From Achromobacter sp. AONIH1 (GTDB lineage: Bacteria > Pseudomonadota > Gammaproteobacteria > Burkholderiales > Burkholderiaceae_B): a DNA stretch of 64,000 bases. Both the position numbers and the translations under genes were made by a program. The stretch lies in NCBI RefSeq assembly GCF_002902905.1, contig NZ_CP026124.1, positions 2,976,001 to 3,040,000 of the forward strand. Reading direction: 5' to 3'. Of the stretch, positions 19,574 through 30,679 are shown piece after piece (position 1 is the first letter of the stretch; every line of letters starts with the position of its first letter). Under the pieces are notes generated by a model. That model saw only the letters and a list, made by a program, of their open reading frames with translations, did no database searches and was not told the origin of the DNA.

Positions 19574-22500
19574 TTAGTAGGCGGCCACGATGCGCCCGAT
19601 CGACGGTCGAGCGCTATCCTGCGCCGAGTTTTGCTGCTGCGTCCACCAGCTGTAATTGTGGTCGTCACCGATCAAGCTGCCATGCCAACCGTTCGGCCGG
19701 TTGATTTGCACCGATGTGGTCGAGTCCGCGATCCAGCCGAAGTTGGTCCCGATCAGGCCGCCGGTCGCCGAGCCGCCGGTGATGGATCCGGAGGCCTGGG
19801 TGTTGTAGACGTTACCGACGTTGACGCCCACGATGCCGCCCGCCGACGCGCCGGGGGGCGCCTGGATGTCGACCTTGGCGACGGAGTACGCGATGTATCC
19901 CGACGTCAGCACGCCGGCGATGCCGCCCAGTGCGCCGGCGCCGGAGTACGCCGGCGACGACGACAGCACGCCCTTGACGTTCAGATTCTGCAGTCGCGCG
20001 TCTTCGGCATTGCCCACAATGCCGCCGATCTGTGCGCCGGATCCGCCGCGCAGGTCGACGGTGGCGTTGACGTCGGACAGGTTGCTATCGACGATCTGGC
20101 CGGCGATGCCGCCAATCTTCGCGTTGACGCCGCCCTGTACCGTGGCGTTCACCTGCACTCGCTGCACGTTGGCCGACACGTTGCTGCCTATCAGTCCGCC
20201 GAGCGTTGCGGCCGTGAGGTCCCTGACCTGACCCTCGTAGCGCGCGTCCTCGATCGTGCCGCCCAAGTAGCCAGTGCCCTGGTTCTCGCCGATCAAGCCG
20301 CCGATGGCGGCGCTGCGGTAGCCATTCACGGCGCCCCGAGCTTCCACGTTCGACAGCATGCCGTTGATGTTGACGCCAATCAGCCCGCCCACCTTGCTTT
20401 TGATACCGGCCGACGATACCGAGACGGTGCTGGTGGCGTTGCTGATGTAGCCGGATCTGTAGGCGCCCGTCCTGTCCAGCGTATTCAGGCCGACCAGCCC
20501 TCCCACGCTGGCATTGGCATACTGCACCGAGATCGTGCCGCTGCTGCGCACGTCGCGCAGTTCGGCGCCAAGGTTGCGGCCGACCAGGCCGCCGACGGCG
20601 GTGCCGTTCGCCGGGTTGTCATAACTTCCACCGGCGATGTACGCGTGCGCCGCGCTGTTGCTGATCTGCTTGGCGCGCGGCGTGTCCTGTACCTGGCCGA
20701 CCAGGCCGCCGATCGCGGTGCTGCCGGCGTTGCCCAGCACGTTGCCGCTGAAGGACGAGTTGCTGATATCGCCCCAGAAGTAGTTGCCTACCAGCCCGCC
20801 GACGACATGCGGATTGCGGCTGCCCATCACCGAGCTGTTGGTGGCATGGACGTTGTCGATATTGCCGGAGTTGAAGCCGGCCAGCACGCCCAGCTGCGTG
20901 GCCCAGGGGCTTTGCATGCCGTTGACCGTGGCGCGGTCCAGCGTCATGTTGCGGACCGTGCCGCTGACGCGGCCGAACATGCCAAGCGCTTGTCCGTTGC
21001 CGTAGATGCTCAGGTCGGTAATGGTATGGCCCAGGCCGTCGAAAACGCCGCTGAACTCCCGCTGGCCGCTGGCCAGCGCCGTGAAGTAGCCCTGGCCTGC
21101 GATATCGCTGCCCAGCACGTAATGGCCGCTCAAGTTGGCGTCGATGGCCTTCAGTTGGGCCAGCGTGTGCACCACTTTGTAGTCCTGGTCATTGGCGCTG
21201 AACGCGGCGTTCGCCCCGGACAGCGTCACGGCGGCGCCGCGGCCGATCCGATGGCCATTGCCGGAGTTCAGCGCCAGCGCGGCGTTCCGGCCGGTCAGGG
21301 TGATGTTCTTGTCGATCAGCACGTTGCTGCCGCCCAGCGTCAGCCGGGCGTTGTTGCCTTGAGCGGTGATGGCGCCGCCGATCTTGACATCGCCCGAGGA
21401 CAGCAGGTTCAGGGCATTGTCGTGCTGCCACGCGAGGGTGTTCTCGACCGCCAGGCTGTTGTCGCCGATGAGCGATACCTGGTTCTGCGCCAGCAGATTG
21501 GTCAGCTGCGCGGCGGACAACAGCGTATCGCTGGACCCGTCCGGCGTCATCCGCAGGGTATCGCTCACGCGCACGCGCGAGCCCCTCAGTTCCAGCATGC
21601 CGGTTTCCTTGCCGGCGCCGGCCTGGGTGGATGCCTTCATCGACTGAGCAAGCTCCAGCTTGGAGCCGTGGACCATGATCATGCCGCCATCGGCCGCGTT
21701 CTTCACGCCGCTGGCATCCAGCTTGCCGCTGACACTTACGGCGTGATTGAAGCCCTGCAGCATGATTCGGCCGGACCTGTCGCCCTGCAGGGACACCGCC
21801 TCGATCGTGCCTTCGTTGTTGACCACGGTGCGCAGCAGCGCATTGGTGGCGTTCGCTTGCAACCAGACGTCGCCGCCCGCCGCCTGGATCAGGCCGCCGT
21901 TGTGTGCCAGCGCGTCCACCGCGCCCTTGTCGATTTGCAGGTACATCAAGCTGCCTTTGTCGAGATGCAGGCGGATGTTCCCGCCGGCGGCCAGCGCGGC
22001 GCTGCCCTCGGTGGCCTGGATCGTGCCGGTGTTGCCGACCTGCGCGCCCAGTAGCGCCACAGTGCCGCCGGCGGCGGCCTGGATGGAACCCGCGTTGCCG
22101 ACCTGAGCGGCCGAGTCGCCAGCGAACACGTAGCGGCCCGCCTTGAAGTCCTCGTTGCTGATGTTCAGGGTCGAAGCCACCAGGCTGCCCACGTTGACTT
22201 GCGCGCCCTGGCCGAACAGCACGCCGTTCGGGTTCACCAGGAAGACCTGGCCGTTGGCGTCGATGCGGCCCAGGATGCTGCTGCCCTCATTGCCGATGAC
22301 GCGGTTCAGCGCGATCGCGTTCTGGTCGGGCTGGCGGAACGTGACGCCTTCCTGGGCGCCGACGTTGAAGCTCTCCCAGTTGGTGATCAGCTTGTGGCTC
22401 TGCTGGTCCACGATCATTTGGTGGCCTTCGGCCTGGATCGTGCCCTTGCCGTCGACCACCGCTCCGCCCGTCGGCAGGGCATGGGCCAGTCCGGCGAAGG

Positions 22501-22636
22501 CGAGCCCGATCAGCGAGGCGCCTGCCGTCATCAGCACGCGGCCGCGTCCCGCCTTGCCACGGCGGCGTGTCAGTTCGCTGGCGACCTGCCAGCACCCCTG
22601 GGTAGCGTTCCAGACCAGCGCGTAACTTTTGTTCAT
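19574..22636 (-). CDS. FHA-like two-partner-secretion (TpsA) protein with GLUG repeats
   Basis: A 1020-residue exported protein. Residues 1-25 form an extended signal peptide region (ESPR: MNKSYALVWNATQGCWQVAS), then a hydrophobic core ending near ALA-HA (about residue 52). Residues 55-180 form the haemagglutination/TPS domain with NPNGVLFG at 135-142, the signal recognised by a TpsB pore. The middle is beta-helix-like. From about residue 510 to the end many GLUG-type repeats appear (GGLVGxN, GGLIGxN, GGIAGxx). No autotransporter barrel is present. It is far shorter than Bordetella FhaB and no TpsB gene is adjacent, so it must use a distant transporter or be an orphan. Probable adhesin or surface-attachment protein. 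The start is fixed by the ESPR. Confidence 0.88.
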   Translation of the reverse strand: MNKSYALVWNATQGCWQVASELTRRRGKAGRGRVLMTAGASLIGLAFAGLAHALPTGGAVVDGKGTIQAEGHQMIVDQQSHKLITNWESFNVGAQEGVTFRQPDQNAIALNRVIGNEGSSILGRIDANGQVFLVNPNGVLFGQGAQVNVGSLVASTLNISNEDFKAGRYVFAGDSAAQVGNAGSIQAAAGGTVALLGAQVGNTGTIQATEGSAALAAGGNIRLHLDKGSLMYLQIDKGAVDALAHNGGLIQAAGGDVWLQANATNALLRTVVNNEGTIEAVSLQGDRSGRIMLQGFNHAVSVSGKLDASGVKNAADGGMIMVHGSKLELAQSMKASTQAGAGKETGMLELRGSRVRVSDTLRMTPDGSSDTLLSAAQLTNLLAQNQVSLIGDNSLAVENTLAWQHDNALNLLSSGDVKIGGAITAQGNNARLTLGGSNVLIDKNITLTGRNAALALNSGNGHRIGRGAAVTLSGANAAFSANDQDYKVVHTLAQLKAIDANLSGHYVLGSDIAGQGYFTALASGQREFSGVFDGLGHTITDLSIYGNGQALGMFGRVSGTVRNMTLDRATVNGMQSPWATQLGVLAGFNSGNIDNVHATNSSVMGSRNPHVVGGLVGNYFWGDISNSSFSGNVLGNAGSTAIGGLVGQVQDTPRAKQISNSAAHAYIAGGSYDNPANGTAVGGLVGRNLGAELRDVRSSGTISVQYANASVGGLVGLNTLDRTGAYRSGYISNATSTVSVSSAGIKSKVGGLIGVNINGMLSNVEARGAVNGYRSAAIGGLIGENQGTGYLGGTIEDARYEGQVRDLTAATLGGLIGSNVSANVQRVQVNATVQGGVNAKIGGIAGQIVDSNLSDVNATVDLRGGSGAQIGGIVGNAEDARLQNLNVKGVLSSSPAYSGAGALGGIAGVLTSGYIAYSVAKVDIQAPPGASAGGIVGVNVGNVYNTQASGSITGGSATGGLIGTNFGWIADSTTSVQINRPNGWHGSLIGDDHNYSWWTQQQNSAQDSARPSIGRIVAAY

Positions 22637-23130
22637 AGCGAACGTCCTTTGTCGATTGATTCTGCTGCTCCCCAGCAGATGGGCCCCGCGATGCGAATGT
22701 CGAACTTTGCAAGCTAGGGGTTGTAGGCGCTTTCGGACGGGCGGAAACGTGCATGGTGCAAAAACGCAGTTCTTCTATTTCTCAATCAAATTTCTTCTAT
22801 CAAGAATTGGAGAAAATATGAGTGACGCGCCGGCTTTCAGCGATTGGACGCGCCCTTGTCACGCAGTCGAGGTCGGCCGACGGAATCGGGGGGGGCTGGC
22901 GTTGACACTACCGGGAAGGAAGAGCGGGCAGGAGAGGGAGGGGGACAGGCGAGAGAGAGCATGCAGAGAAGGCGCGCATGCGGATACCGCTCGGGGCCAA
23001 GAATGGCGTGTCGCCGGCGTTTGCGGCGTAGCGGTCCATGCCCGGGCCGCGTTTGCGGCGGCGCGGGCTGGCGGGCGTGCACGCGCCGCCTCTCGGGCGA
23101 GAGGAGCGCGTCACCCGCCTTGCCGAGTCG
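22637..23130. other. 494-base non-coding region upstream of the FHA-like gene
   Basis: No convincing gene. It contains a direct repeat TTCTTCTAT (22770-22778 and 22792-22800, 22 bases apart, two helical turns), an AT-rich patch at 22760-22818 likely to be the FHA-like gene's promoter, a run of eight G (22888-22895), and a purine-rich stretch at about 22913-22972. An ATG at 22818 has a GGAG seven bases before it, but the reading frame is arginine-rich and antisense to the next gene's 3' end, so I do not call it. Confidence 0.5.
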
Positions 23131-23634
23131 TCAGCGCGGCCGGTTGGCGACGATGCGGCCGTCGCGCACCTGGAAGCGCTGGGCGCTGCCCTGGCCGGCG
23201 ATTTCGAGCAGGTCGCCTTCGGAATAGCCGGTGACGTTGGGACAGTCGAGCCATTCCGGATTGATGAAGGGGAAGTACTTCAACGAGCCGCTGCCCTGGC
23301 TGGCGAAGTCGAAGGTGGTGTTGGCCACGACCTCCGGGTCCCACTGGCTGGCGTCGAAGGTCAGCGCGCAGCCGGCGCCGATGCGGTAGACGATGCTGGC
23401 GCCCATGCTGGCGAAGCCCAGCGCGCCGACGTGCAACTGGGCGCCGTTGACCAGCTCGATCACGCGCGTGCCCAGGCGCTCCAGCGTGATGTGCTTGAAG
23501 GTGACTTCGGCGCCGTCCACGATCAGCCGCGTGTACTGGCCCAATGTGATTTCGTTGTAGATACCGCTGAGACTGGCTTCTTTTTCGGTAATGGTTGCCG
23601 TTTCGTTGGCGGCAAGCGTAATGGTAGTGCGCAT
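23131..23634 (-). CDS. hypothetical protein, 167 aa, beta-strand rich
   Basis: I do not recognise a family. The 167-residue product starts MRTTITLAANETATITEKEA and alternates short hydrophobic strands with small and polar residues (GQYTRLIVDGAEVTFKHITL; TRVIELVNGAQLHVGALGF; ASIVYRIGAGCALTFDASQW). This recalls right-handed beta-helix passenger domains but is too short for an autotransporter. There is no signal peptide or membrane helix. The ATG at 23634 is chosen over an upstream frame extension because the conserved-looking strand pattern begins there; a GGAG lies eleven bases upstream. It shares orientation with the FHA-like gene downstream, 494 bases apart, and has an unusually AT-rich leader. 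Confidence 0.6.
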   Translation of the reverse strand: MRTTITLAANETATITEKEASLSGIYNEITLGQYTRLIVDGAEVTFKHITLERLGTRVIELVNGAQLHVGALGFASMGASIVYRIGAGCALTFDASQWDPEVVANTTFDFASQGSGSLKYFPFINPEWLDCPNVTGYSEGDLLEIAGQGSAQRFQVRDGRIVANRPR

Positions 23635-23892
23635 GACAGACGGATCTCCGGGCTTTCTCAGGGGCGGCGCGCTTTTCTTCTTGTGCTTCTGTCCGATAGG
23701 CGTGTGCGCCGTCGCTCGCCTGATCATGGGATGTGCCCGCGCCCTGTCGCCCCCTGGCGCTACCGCTTTTTATTATTTGGACACAATTCGATATTTTCCC
23801 TTATTTTTGTTGCTTTTGGATTGAGGGATCGCAAGAAAAGCGGGGGGCTAGGGGTAAGTCCTAGTCGTGGTTCCCAGTCTCGTTTGTCGACA
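23635..23892. other. AT-rich leader of the 167-aa gene
   Basis: No gene. Positions about 23755-23825 are strikingly AT-rich against a high-GC background (TTTTTATTATTTGGACACAA) and probably hold the minus-strand promoter of the 167-aa protein gene. A 17-base dyad lies at 23848-23864. Confidence 0.4.
23848..23864. promoter_or_regulatory. dyad CTAGG-N7-CCTAG
   Basis: CTAGGGGTAAGTCCTAG has five-base arms. Read on the minus strand it contains TACCCCT, which fits the NarL-type heptamer TACYYMT. It lies just upstream of the AT-rich promoter patch of the 167-aa gene. It could be a site for a LuxR/NarL-family response regulator; this is inference from pattern only. Confidence 0.35.
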
Positions 23893-23923
23893 AAAAAACC
23901 GGCGCACGAGGCGCCGGTTTTTT
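23893..23923. terminator. terminator of tex
   Basis: A perfect 13-base stem AAAAAACCGGCGC / GCGCCGGTTTTTT around the loop ACGAG. The A run gives a U tract on the minus strand, ending the tex transcript 21 bases after its stop codon. Confidence 0.85.
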
Positions 23924-23944
23924 CTTGGCAAGCCGTCGTTGCGG

Positions 23945-26335
<2,391 letters not shown>

Positions 26336-26561
26336 CTCGATACGACGACAAAAAGGAAAAACAAGGGGCGGATTGTGCCACAAGCCACTGTTACAGAACG
26401 TGGCAGGGTGGACCAATCCGTCCCTATGAATGGAGGGTTGGGCCGGAAAAGCGGGGCGGCTCCAGGTATCATCTGGTCCTTTCCCCACACACGCGTTTTG
26501 CGCCAGAACCGCCGACCGGCGCCGGTCCGGACGCGGTCGCGGCCAGCGCTAGGCTGCATCG

Positions 26562-28643
26562 ATGCTGGACCTGGACATATCCGAATTCTTCGCCGAGGAC
26601 GGGCCGCTGGCCTCGGCCATGCCCGGCTACAAGCCGCGCCCCGCGCAGATCGAGCTGGCGCAGGCCATCGGCCAGGCCATCCAGGACCGCGCCACGCTCG
26701 TCGCCGAGGCCGGCACCGGCATCGGCAAGACCTGGGCCTACCTTGTACCCGCCTTCATCCAGGGCGGCAAGGTGCTGATTTCCACAGGCACCCGCACGCT
26801 GCAGGACCAGTTGTTTTCGCGCGATCTGCCGCGCGTGCGCGCGGCGCTGGCCGCGCCGGTGACGGCCGCGCTGCTCAAGGGGCGCGGCAACTATATCTGC
26901 CACTATCACCTGGACCGCATGCAGGGCGACGAGCGCGCCCTGAAATCGCGTTCCGAGATCGCGCAGCTGCGCCAGATCCAGGTGTTCGCCGGCATCTCCA
27001 AGACCGGCGACCGGGGCGATCTGGCGCAGATACCCGAAGACGCCGAGATCTGGCAGCGCGTGACCTCCACGCGCGAGAACTGCCTGGGCCAGGAATGTCC
27101 GCGCATCCGCGACTGTTTCGTGGTCAAGGCGCGGCGCCAGGCGCAGGACGCCGACGTGGTGGTGGTCAACCACGCGCTCTTCATGGCCGACCTGGTGCTG
27201 CGCGAAGAGGGCGTGACCGACCTGCTGCCCGAGGCCGACACGGTGATCTTCGACGAAGCGCACCAGCTGCCCGACACGGCCACGCGCTTCCTGGGCAGCA
27301 GCGTGTCCACGCACCAGCTGCTGGATTTCGGCCGCGCGCTGGAAGCGGCGGGCCTGGCCTATGCGCGCGAAGCCGCGCGCTGGAGCGACGTCAGCCGCCA
27401 CCTGGAAACCGCCGCGCGCGAGCTGCGGCTGGTCTGTGCGCCGCTGGACAAGCTGCCGGGCCGCAAGGCGACCTTCGAGGCGATGCCCGAGGCCGAGGAA
27501 TTCGACCAGGCGCTGGCGGTGCTGCGCGAGGCCGTGGACACGGCCACCAACGCGCTGGGCGCGGTCGCCGAAAAGCATCCCGACCTGATGGCGGCGGCGC
27601 GCAACGGCGCCGAGATCTCCGCGCGCCTGAAGCGCTGGGCCACGCCGGCGCGCGCCGGCTCGCAGGCCGACGAAGACGGCTGGGGCCGCGACGACCAGTC
27701 GGCCGAGACGGCGGCGGGCGACGGCCTGTCCACGCCCGTGGCGCTGCTCGAGGGCGCGGCGGCGGCCATGCAATGGACCGGCCCGGCCGTGCGCTGGGTC
27801 GAGCACGGCCTGCATCATGTGCGTCTGCATTCCGCGCCCCTGTCGGTGGCGCAGGCCTTCTCGAAATTCCGCAAGCCCGGCCAGGCCTGGATCATGACCT
27901 CGGCCACGCTGTCGGTGAATGGCGAGTTCGAGCACTTCACCGGCCAGCTTGGCCTGGACAAGGCGCGCACGGGCAAATGGGAGTCGCCGTTCGACTATCC
28001 CGAGCAGGCGCTCCTGTTCGTGCCGCGCGGCATGCCCGAGCCGCAGTCGCCGCAGTTCCTGGACCGTTTCGTGCAGACGCTGCTGCCCTTGCTGGAAGCC
28101 AGTCCGGGCGGCACGCTGGTGCTGTGCACGACGCTGCGCGCGGTGGACAAAGTGGCCAGCCTGCTGGCCGACGCCTTCGACGACGCCGGCCATGAATGGC
28201 CGCTGCTCAAGCAGGGCGACGCCACGCGCCGCGACCTGCTCGAACGCTTCTGCAAGCTGCCGCATCCGGTGCTGGTGGGCAGCGCCAGCTTCTGGGAAGG
28301 CATCGACCTGCCCGGCGACGTGCTGACGCTGGTGGCCATCGACAAGCTGCCCTTCGCGCCGCCCGACGATCCGGTGATCGAGGCGCGGCTGCGCGCCTGT
28401 CGCGCGCAGGGCGGCAATCCTTTCGCCGAATATCAGCTGCCCGAGGCCGCGATCTCGCTCAAGCAGGGCGCGGGACGCCTGATCCGCACGGAATCCGATT
28501 GGGGCGTGCTGATGGTGGGTGACGGCCGTCTGGTCGAAAAGCCTTATGGCAAGCGTCTTTGGCGCGGCCTGCCGCCGTTTGCCCGCACGCGCGAGCTGGA
28601 CGAGGCGCTGGCGTTCTACCGGCGCAAGGGCGAGGGCGGCTGA
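26562..28643 (+). CDS. DinG/YoaA-family ATP-dependent DNA helicase
   Basis: A 693-residue XPD-like superfamily 2 helicase. Motif I is AEAGTGIGKTW (about residue 50). The iron-sulfur cysteines are C113 in GRGNYICHYH and the cluster ENCLGQECPRIRDCF (about 173-186). The DEAH box is IFDEAHQLPD (about 229). C-terminal motifs are TSATLSVNGEF, GSASFWEGIDLPGD and LKQGAGRLIRTESDWG. These proteins unwind 5'-3' and act in repair of replication-blocking damage; the length and motifs fit YoaA better than DinG, but I leave the symbol blank. The gene ends at a bidirectional terminator shared with bamD. Confidence 0.9.
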   Translation: MLDLDISEFFAEDGPLASAMPGYKPRPAQIELAQAIGQAIQDRATLVAEAGTGIGKTWAYLVPAFIQGGKVLISTGTRTLQDQLFSRDLPRVRAALAAPVTAALLKGRGNYICHYHLDRMQGDERALKSRSEIAQLRQIQVFAGISKTGDRGDLAQIPEDAEIWQRVTSTRENCLGQECPRIRDCFVVKARRQAQDADVVVVNHALFMADLVLREEGVTDLLPEADTVIFDEAHQLPDTATRFLGSSVSTHQLLDFGRALEAAGLAYAREAARWSDVSRHLETAARELRLVCAPLDKLPGRKATFEAMPEAEEFDQALAVLREAVDTATNALGAVAEKHPDLMAAARNGAEISARLKRWATPARAGSQADEDGWGRDDQSAETAAGDGLSTPVALLEGAAAAMQWTGPAVRWVEHGLHHVRLHSAPLSVAQAFSKFRKPGQAWIMTSATLSVNGEFEHFTGQLGLDKARTGKWESPFDYPEQALLFVPRGMPEPQSPQFLDRFVQTLLPLLEASPGGTLVLCTTLRAVDKVASLLADAFDDAGHEWPLLKQGDATRRDLLERFCKLPHPVLVGSASFWEGIDLPGDVLTLVAIDKLPFAPPDDPVIEARLRACRAQGGNPFAEYQLPEAAISLKQGAGRLIRTESDWGVLMVGDGRLVEKPYGKRLWRGLPPFARTRELDEALAFYRRKGEGG

Positions 28644-28693
28644 GCGGCGCGCCTCCCGCGCAGGTTCGTGATCGCCCGCGGCGGCGGGCAAAA

Positions 28694-28719
28694 AAAATCC
28701 CCTCGTCAGAGGGGATTTT
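28694..28719. terminator. bidirectional terminator between the helicase gene and bamD
   Basis: A perfect 11-base stem AAAATCCCCTC / GAGGGGATTTT with loop GTCA, preceded by A and ended by T tracts, serving both convergent genes. Confidence 0.85.
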
Positions 28720-28739
28720 CTTGCCCATGCGTGAAGTGG

Positions 28740-29579
28740 TCAGAACGGGTTCCACCAGCTCTTGTCGGCCTTCAGTCCCTTGGACTTGAAGTTGCTGTTG
28801 GGGAAGTTCTTGTCGTATACGCGCTGCGCGTCGTTCTTCAGGTCGGTCATGCCGAGCTTGTCGTAGGACTGCACCATCAGGTAGAGCGCCTCTTCGGTGG
28901 CGGGCGCGCCCTCGAAGTCGGTGATCACGGTCTGGGCCCGGTTGGCCGCCGCCACGTAGGCGCCGCGCTCGTAGTAGTAGCGGGCCACGTAGACTTCGTT
29001 CATGGCGATGGTGTTGACCAGCCAGTTCACGCGCAGTTCGGCGTCGCGCGCGTACTTGCTGTCGGGATAGCGCTTGATCAGCTCGTTGAAGGCGTCGTAG
29101 GACGCGCGCAGGCCCTTGGGGTCGCGTTCGGCCGGATCCTGCCCGGTGATGTTGCTCATGAACGCGCTTTGCGGCGTGAAATTGATCAGGCCCTTCAGGT
29201 ACAGCGCGTAGTCGGTGCCGGGATGGTTGGGGTAGAGCTGCTGGAAGCGGTCGATGGCGGCCAGGGCCTGCTCGTTTTCGCCGTCCTTCCAGTTGACGTA
29301 GGCCAGCTCGAGCAGCGCCTGCTGGGCATAGACGCCGAACGGGTAGCGGCTTTCGATGGCGGTCAGGCGCTCGCGCGCTTCCTTCCAGCCGCCGGAGGAG
29401 ATCTCGGCTTTGGCGTCGGCATACAGCTGCTCGGCGCTCCAGTTGGCGGTCTTGTCGTATTTGCTGCTGGTCGAACCGCAGCCGGCGATGGCCAGCACGG
29501 CGAATAGCGCGACGACCGCGCGCAAGACCGGCCCGCTACGGGAGGCGGGAATCGAGGGAGCTGCGGAACGGTGAATCAC
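28740..29579 (-). CDS. bamD: outer-membrane assembly lipoprotein BamD
   Basis: The essential lipoprotein of the BAM complex that inserts beta-barrel proteins in the outer membrane (279 residues). A lipoprotein signal ends in the lipobox LAIAGC with the lipidated cysteine at C34. The mature part has the BamD/YfiO TPR arrangement (EQLYADAKAEISSGGWKEA; RYPFGVYAQQALLELAYVNW; RYPDSKYARDAELRVNWLVN). The N terminus is somewhat long before the hydrophobic core, so an internal start is possible. It is divergent from rluD with only 53 bases between, as in many proteobacteria. Confidence 0.93.
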   Translation of the reverse strand: MIHRSAAPSIPASRSGPVLRAVVALFAVLAIAGCGSTSSKYDKTANWSAEQLYADAKAEISSGGWKEARERLTAIESRYPFGVYAQQALLELAYVNWKDGENEQALAAIDRFQQLYPNHPGTDYALYLKGLINFTPQSAFMSNITGQDPAERDPKGLRASYDAFNELIKRYPDSKYARDAELRVNWLVNTIAMNEVYVARYYYERGAYVAAANRAQTVITDFEGAPATEEALYLMVQSYDKLGMTDLKNDAQRVYDKNFPNSNFKSKGLKADKSWWNPF

Positions 29580-29632
29580 GAGAATCGTATCCTTGGTGTT
29601 AGCATGGCAGGCTGATTATATGATTTGTCTCC

Positions 29633-30679
29633 ATGTCTGATACAGCCGTCAGCGCAGATCCCGATTTCGACGAGGATTCCGAGGGCGAAGACCTCGGGGT
29701 TGGTCCCGATTCCGGTCCGAATTCCGACCCGGGTTCATCCTCCCAGGCGGCCGCTGGCGCGCCGCAACTGCTTACCGTTCCGCCGGGCACCCGGGCCGAT
29801 CGCCTGGACAAGGTGCTGGCGGGCCTCATGCCCGAGCATTCCCGCAGCCGCCTGCAAGGTTGGATCGAGGCCGGCAAGGTGTTGGTCAACGGCGGCCCGG
29901 CCAAGGTCCGGCAGGTGGTCGGCCCCGACGACGAACTGACCGTCTGGACGCAGCCCGCGCCCGAAACGCAGGCTTTCGCGCCCGAACCCGTGGATTTCGA
30001 GGTGGTGGACGCCAGCCCGGACTGGATCGTGGTCAACAAGCCCGCCGGGCTGGTGACGCATCCCGGCGCCGGCAACTGGAGCGGCACCTTGCTCAATGGC
30101 TTGCTGCACCGCTATCCCGAGCTGGCCCAGGTGGCCCGCGCCGGCATCGTGCACCGGCTGGACAAGGACACGTCCGGACTGATGGTCGTGGCCCGCAATG
30201 AAACCGCCCAGACCCATCTGGTAAGGCAACTGCAGGCCCGCAGCATGGGGCGCGAATATATCGCCCTGGCGCATGGCTGGCTGGGGGCGGCCGGCAGGGT
30301 CGATCGCCCCATCGGCCGCGATGCCCGGGTGCCGGTGCGCATGAGCGTGGAACGGCCGGTGGCGCCCAAGCCCGCCGTCACGCATTACTTTCCTTCACGC
30401 CGCGGCGAGGTCGATCCCGGCGGCCGGGTGTGCGAAGTGGTCTGCCGCCTGGAAACCGGCCGCACGCACCAGATCCGAGTGCACATGGCCAGCCTGGGCC
30501 ACCCTTTGCTGGCCGACGTGCTGTACGGCGGCAAGACCGTCGCGGGCGCGGGGCGGCAGATGCTGCACGCCCGCGCGCTGCATTTCGAAGACCCGGGCGG
30601 CCGGGGCGAGGTCCGGTTCAGCGCCGCCGTGCCGGCCGACATGGCGCAGGTTCAGGAAAACATCGTATGGAACGCGTGA
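29633..30679 (+). CDS. rluD: 23S rRNA pseudouridine synthase RluD
   Basis: Forms pseudouridines in helix 69 of 23S rRNA (positions 1911/1915/1917 in E. coli). At 348 residues it has an S4 RNA-binding domain at about 45-110 (RLDKVLAGLMPEHSRSRLQG) and the RluA-type catalytic domain with HRLDKDTSGLM, where D177 is the nucleophilic aspartate. An acidic, glycine/serine-rich N-terminal extension (DFDEDSEGEDLG and following, to about residue 40) precedes the S4 domain. The stop overlaps the pgeF start by 13 bases. Confidence 0.93.
   Translation: MSDTAVSADPDFDEDSEGEDLGVGPDSGPNSDPGSSSQAAAGAPQLLTVPPGTRADRLDKVLAGLMPEHSRSRLQGWIEAGKVLVNGGPAKVRQVVGPDDELTVWTQPAPETQAFAPEPVDFEVVDASPDWIVVNKPAGLVTHPGAGNWSGTLLNGLLHRYPELAQVARAGIVHRLDKDTSGLMVVARNETAQTHLVRQLQARSMGREYIALAHGWLGAAGRVDRPIGRDARVPVRMSVERPVAPKPAVTHYFPSRRGEVDPGGRVCEVVCRLETGRTHQIRVHMASLGHPLLADVLYGGKTVAGAGRQMLHARALHFEDPGGRGEVRFSAAVPADMAQVQENIVWNA

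Noticed and set aside
19574..22636. Repeats in the adhesin gene as a possible CRISPR-like or tandem DNA array
   Set aside because: The repeats are at protein level (GLUG motifs) with variable spacing and divergent DNA; there is no constant repeat-spacer pattern.
22818..23234. A 139-codon plus-strand frame starting at an ATG with a good GGAG ribosome binding site
   Set aside because: The product is arginine/alanine-rich with no pattern and overlaps the 3' end of the 167-aa gene in antisense. Kept only as a possible leader feature.
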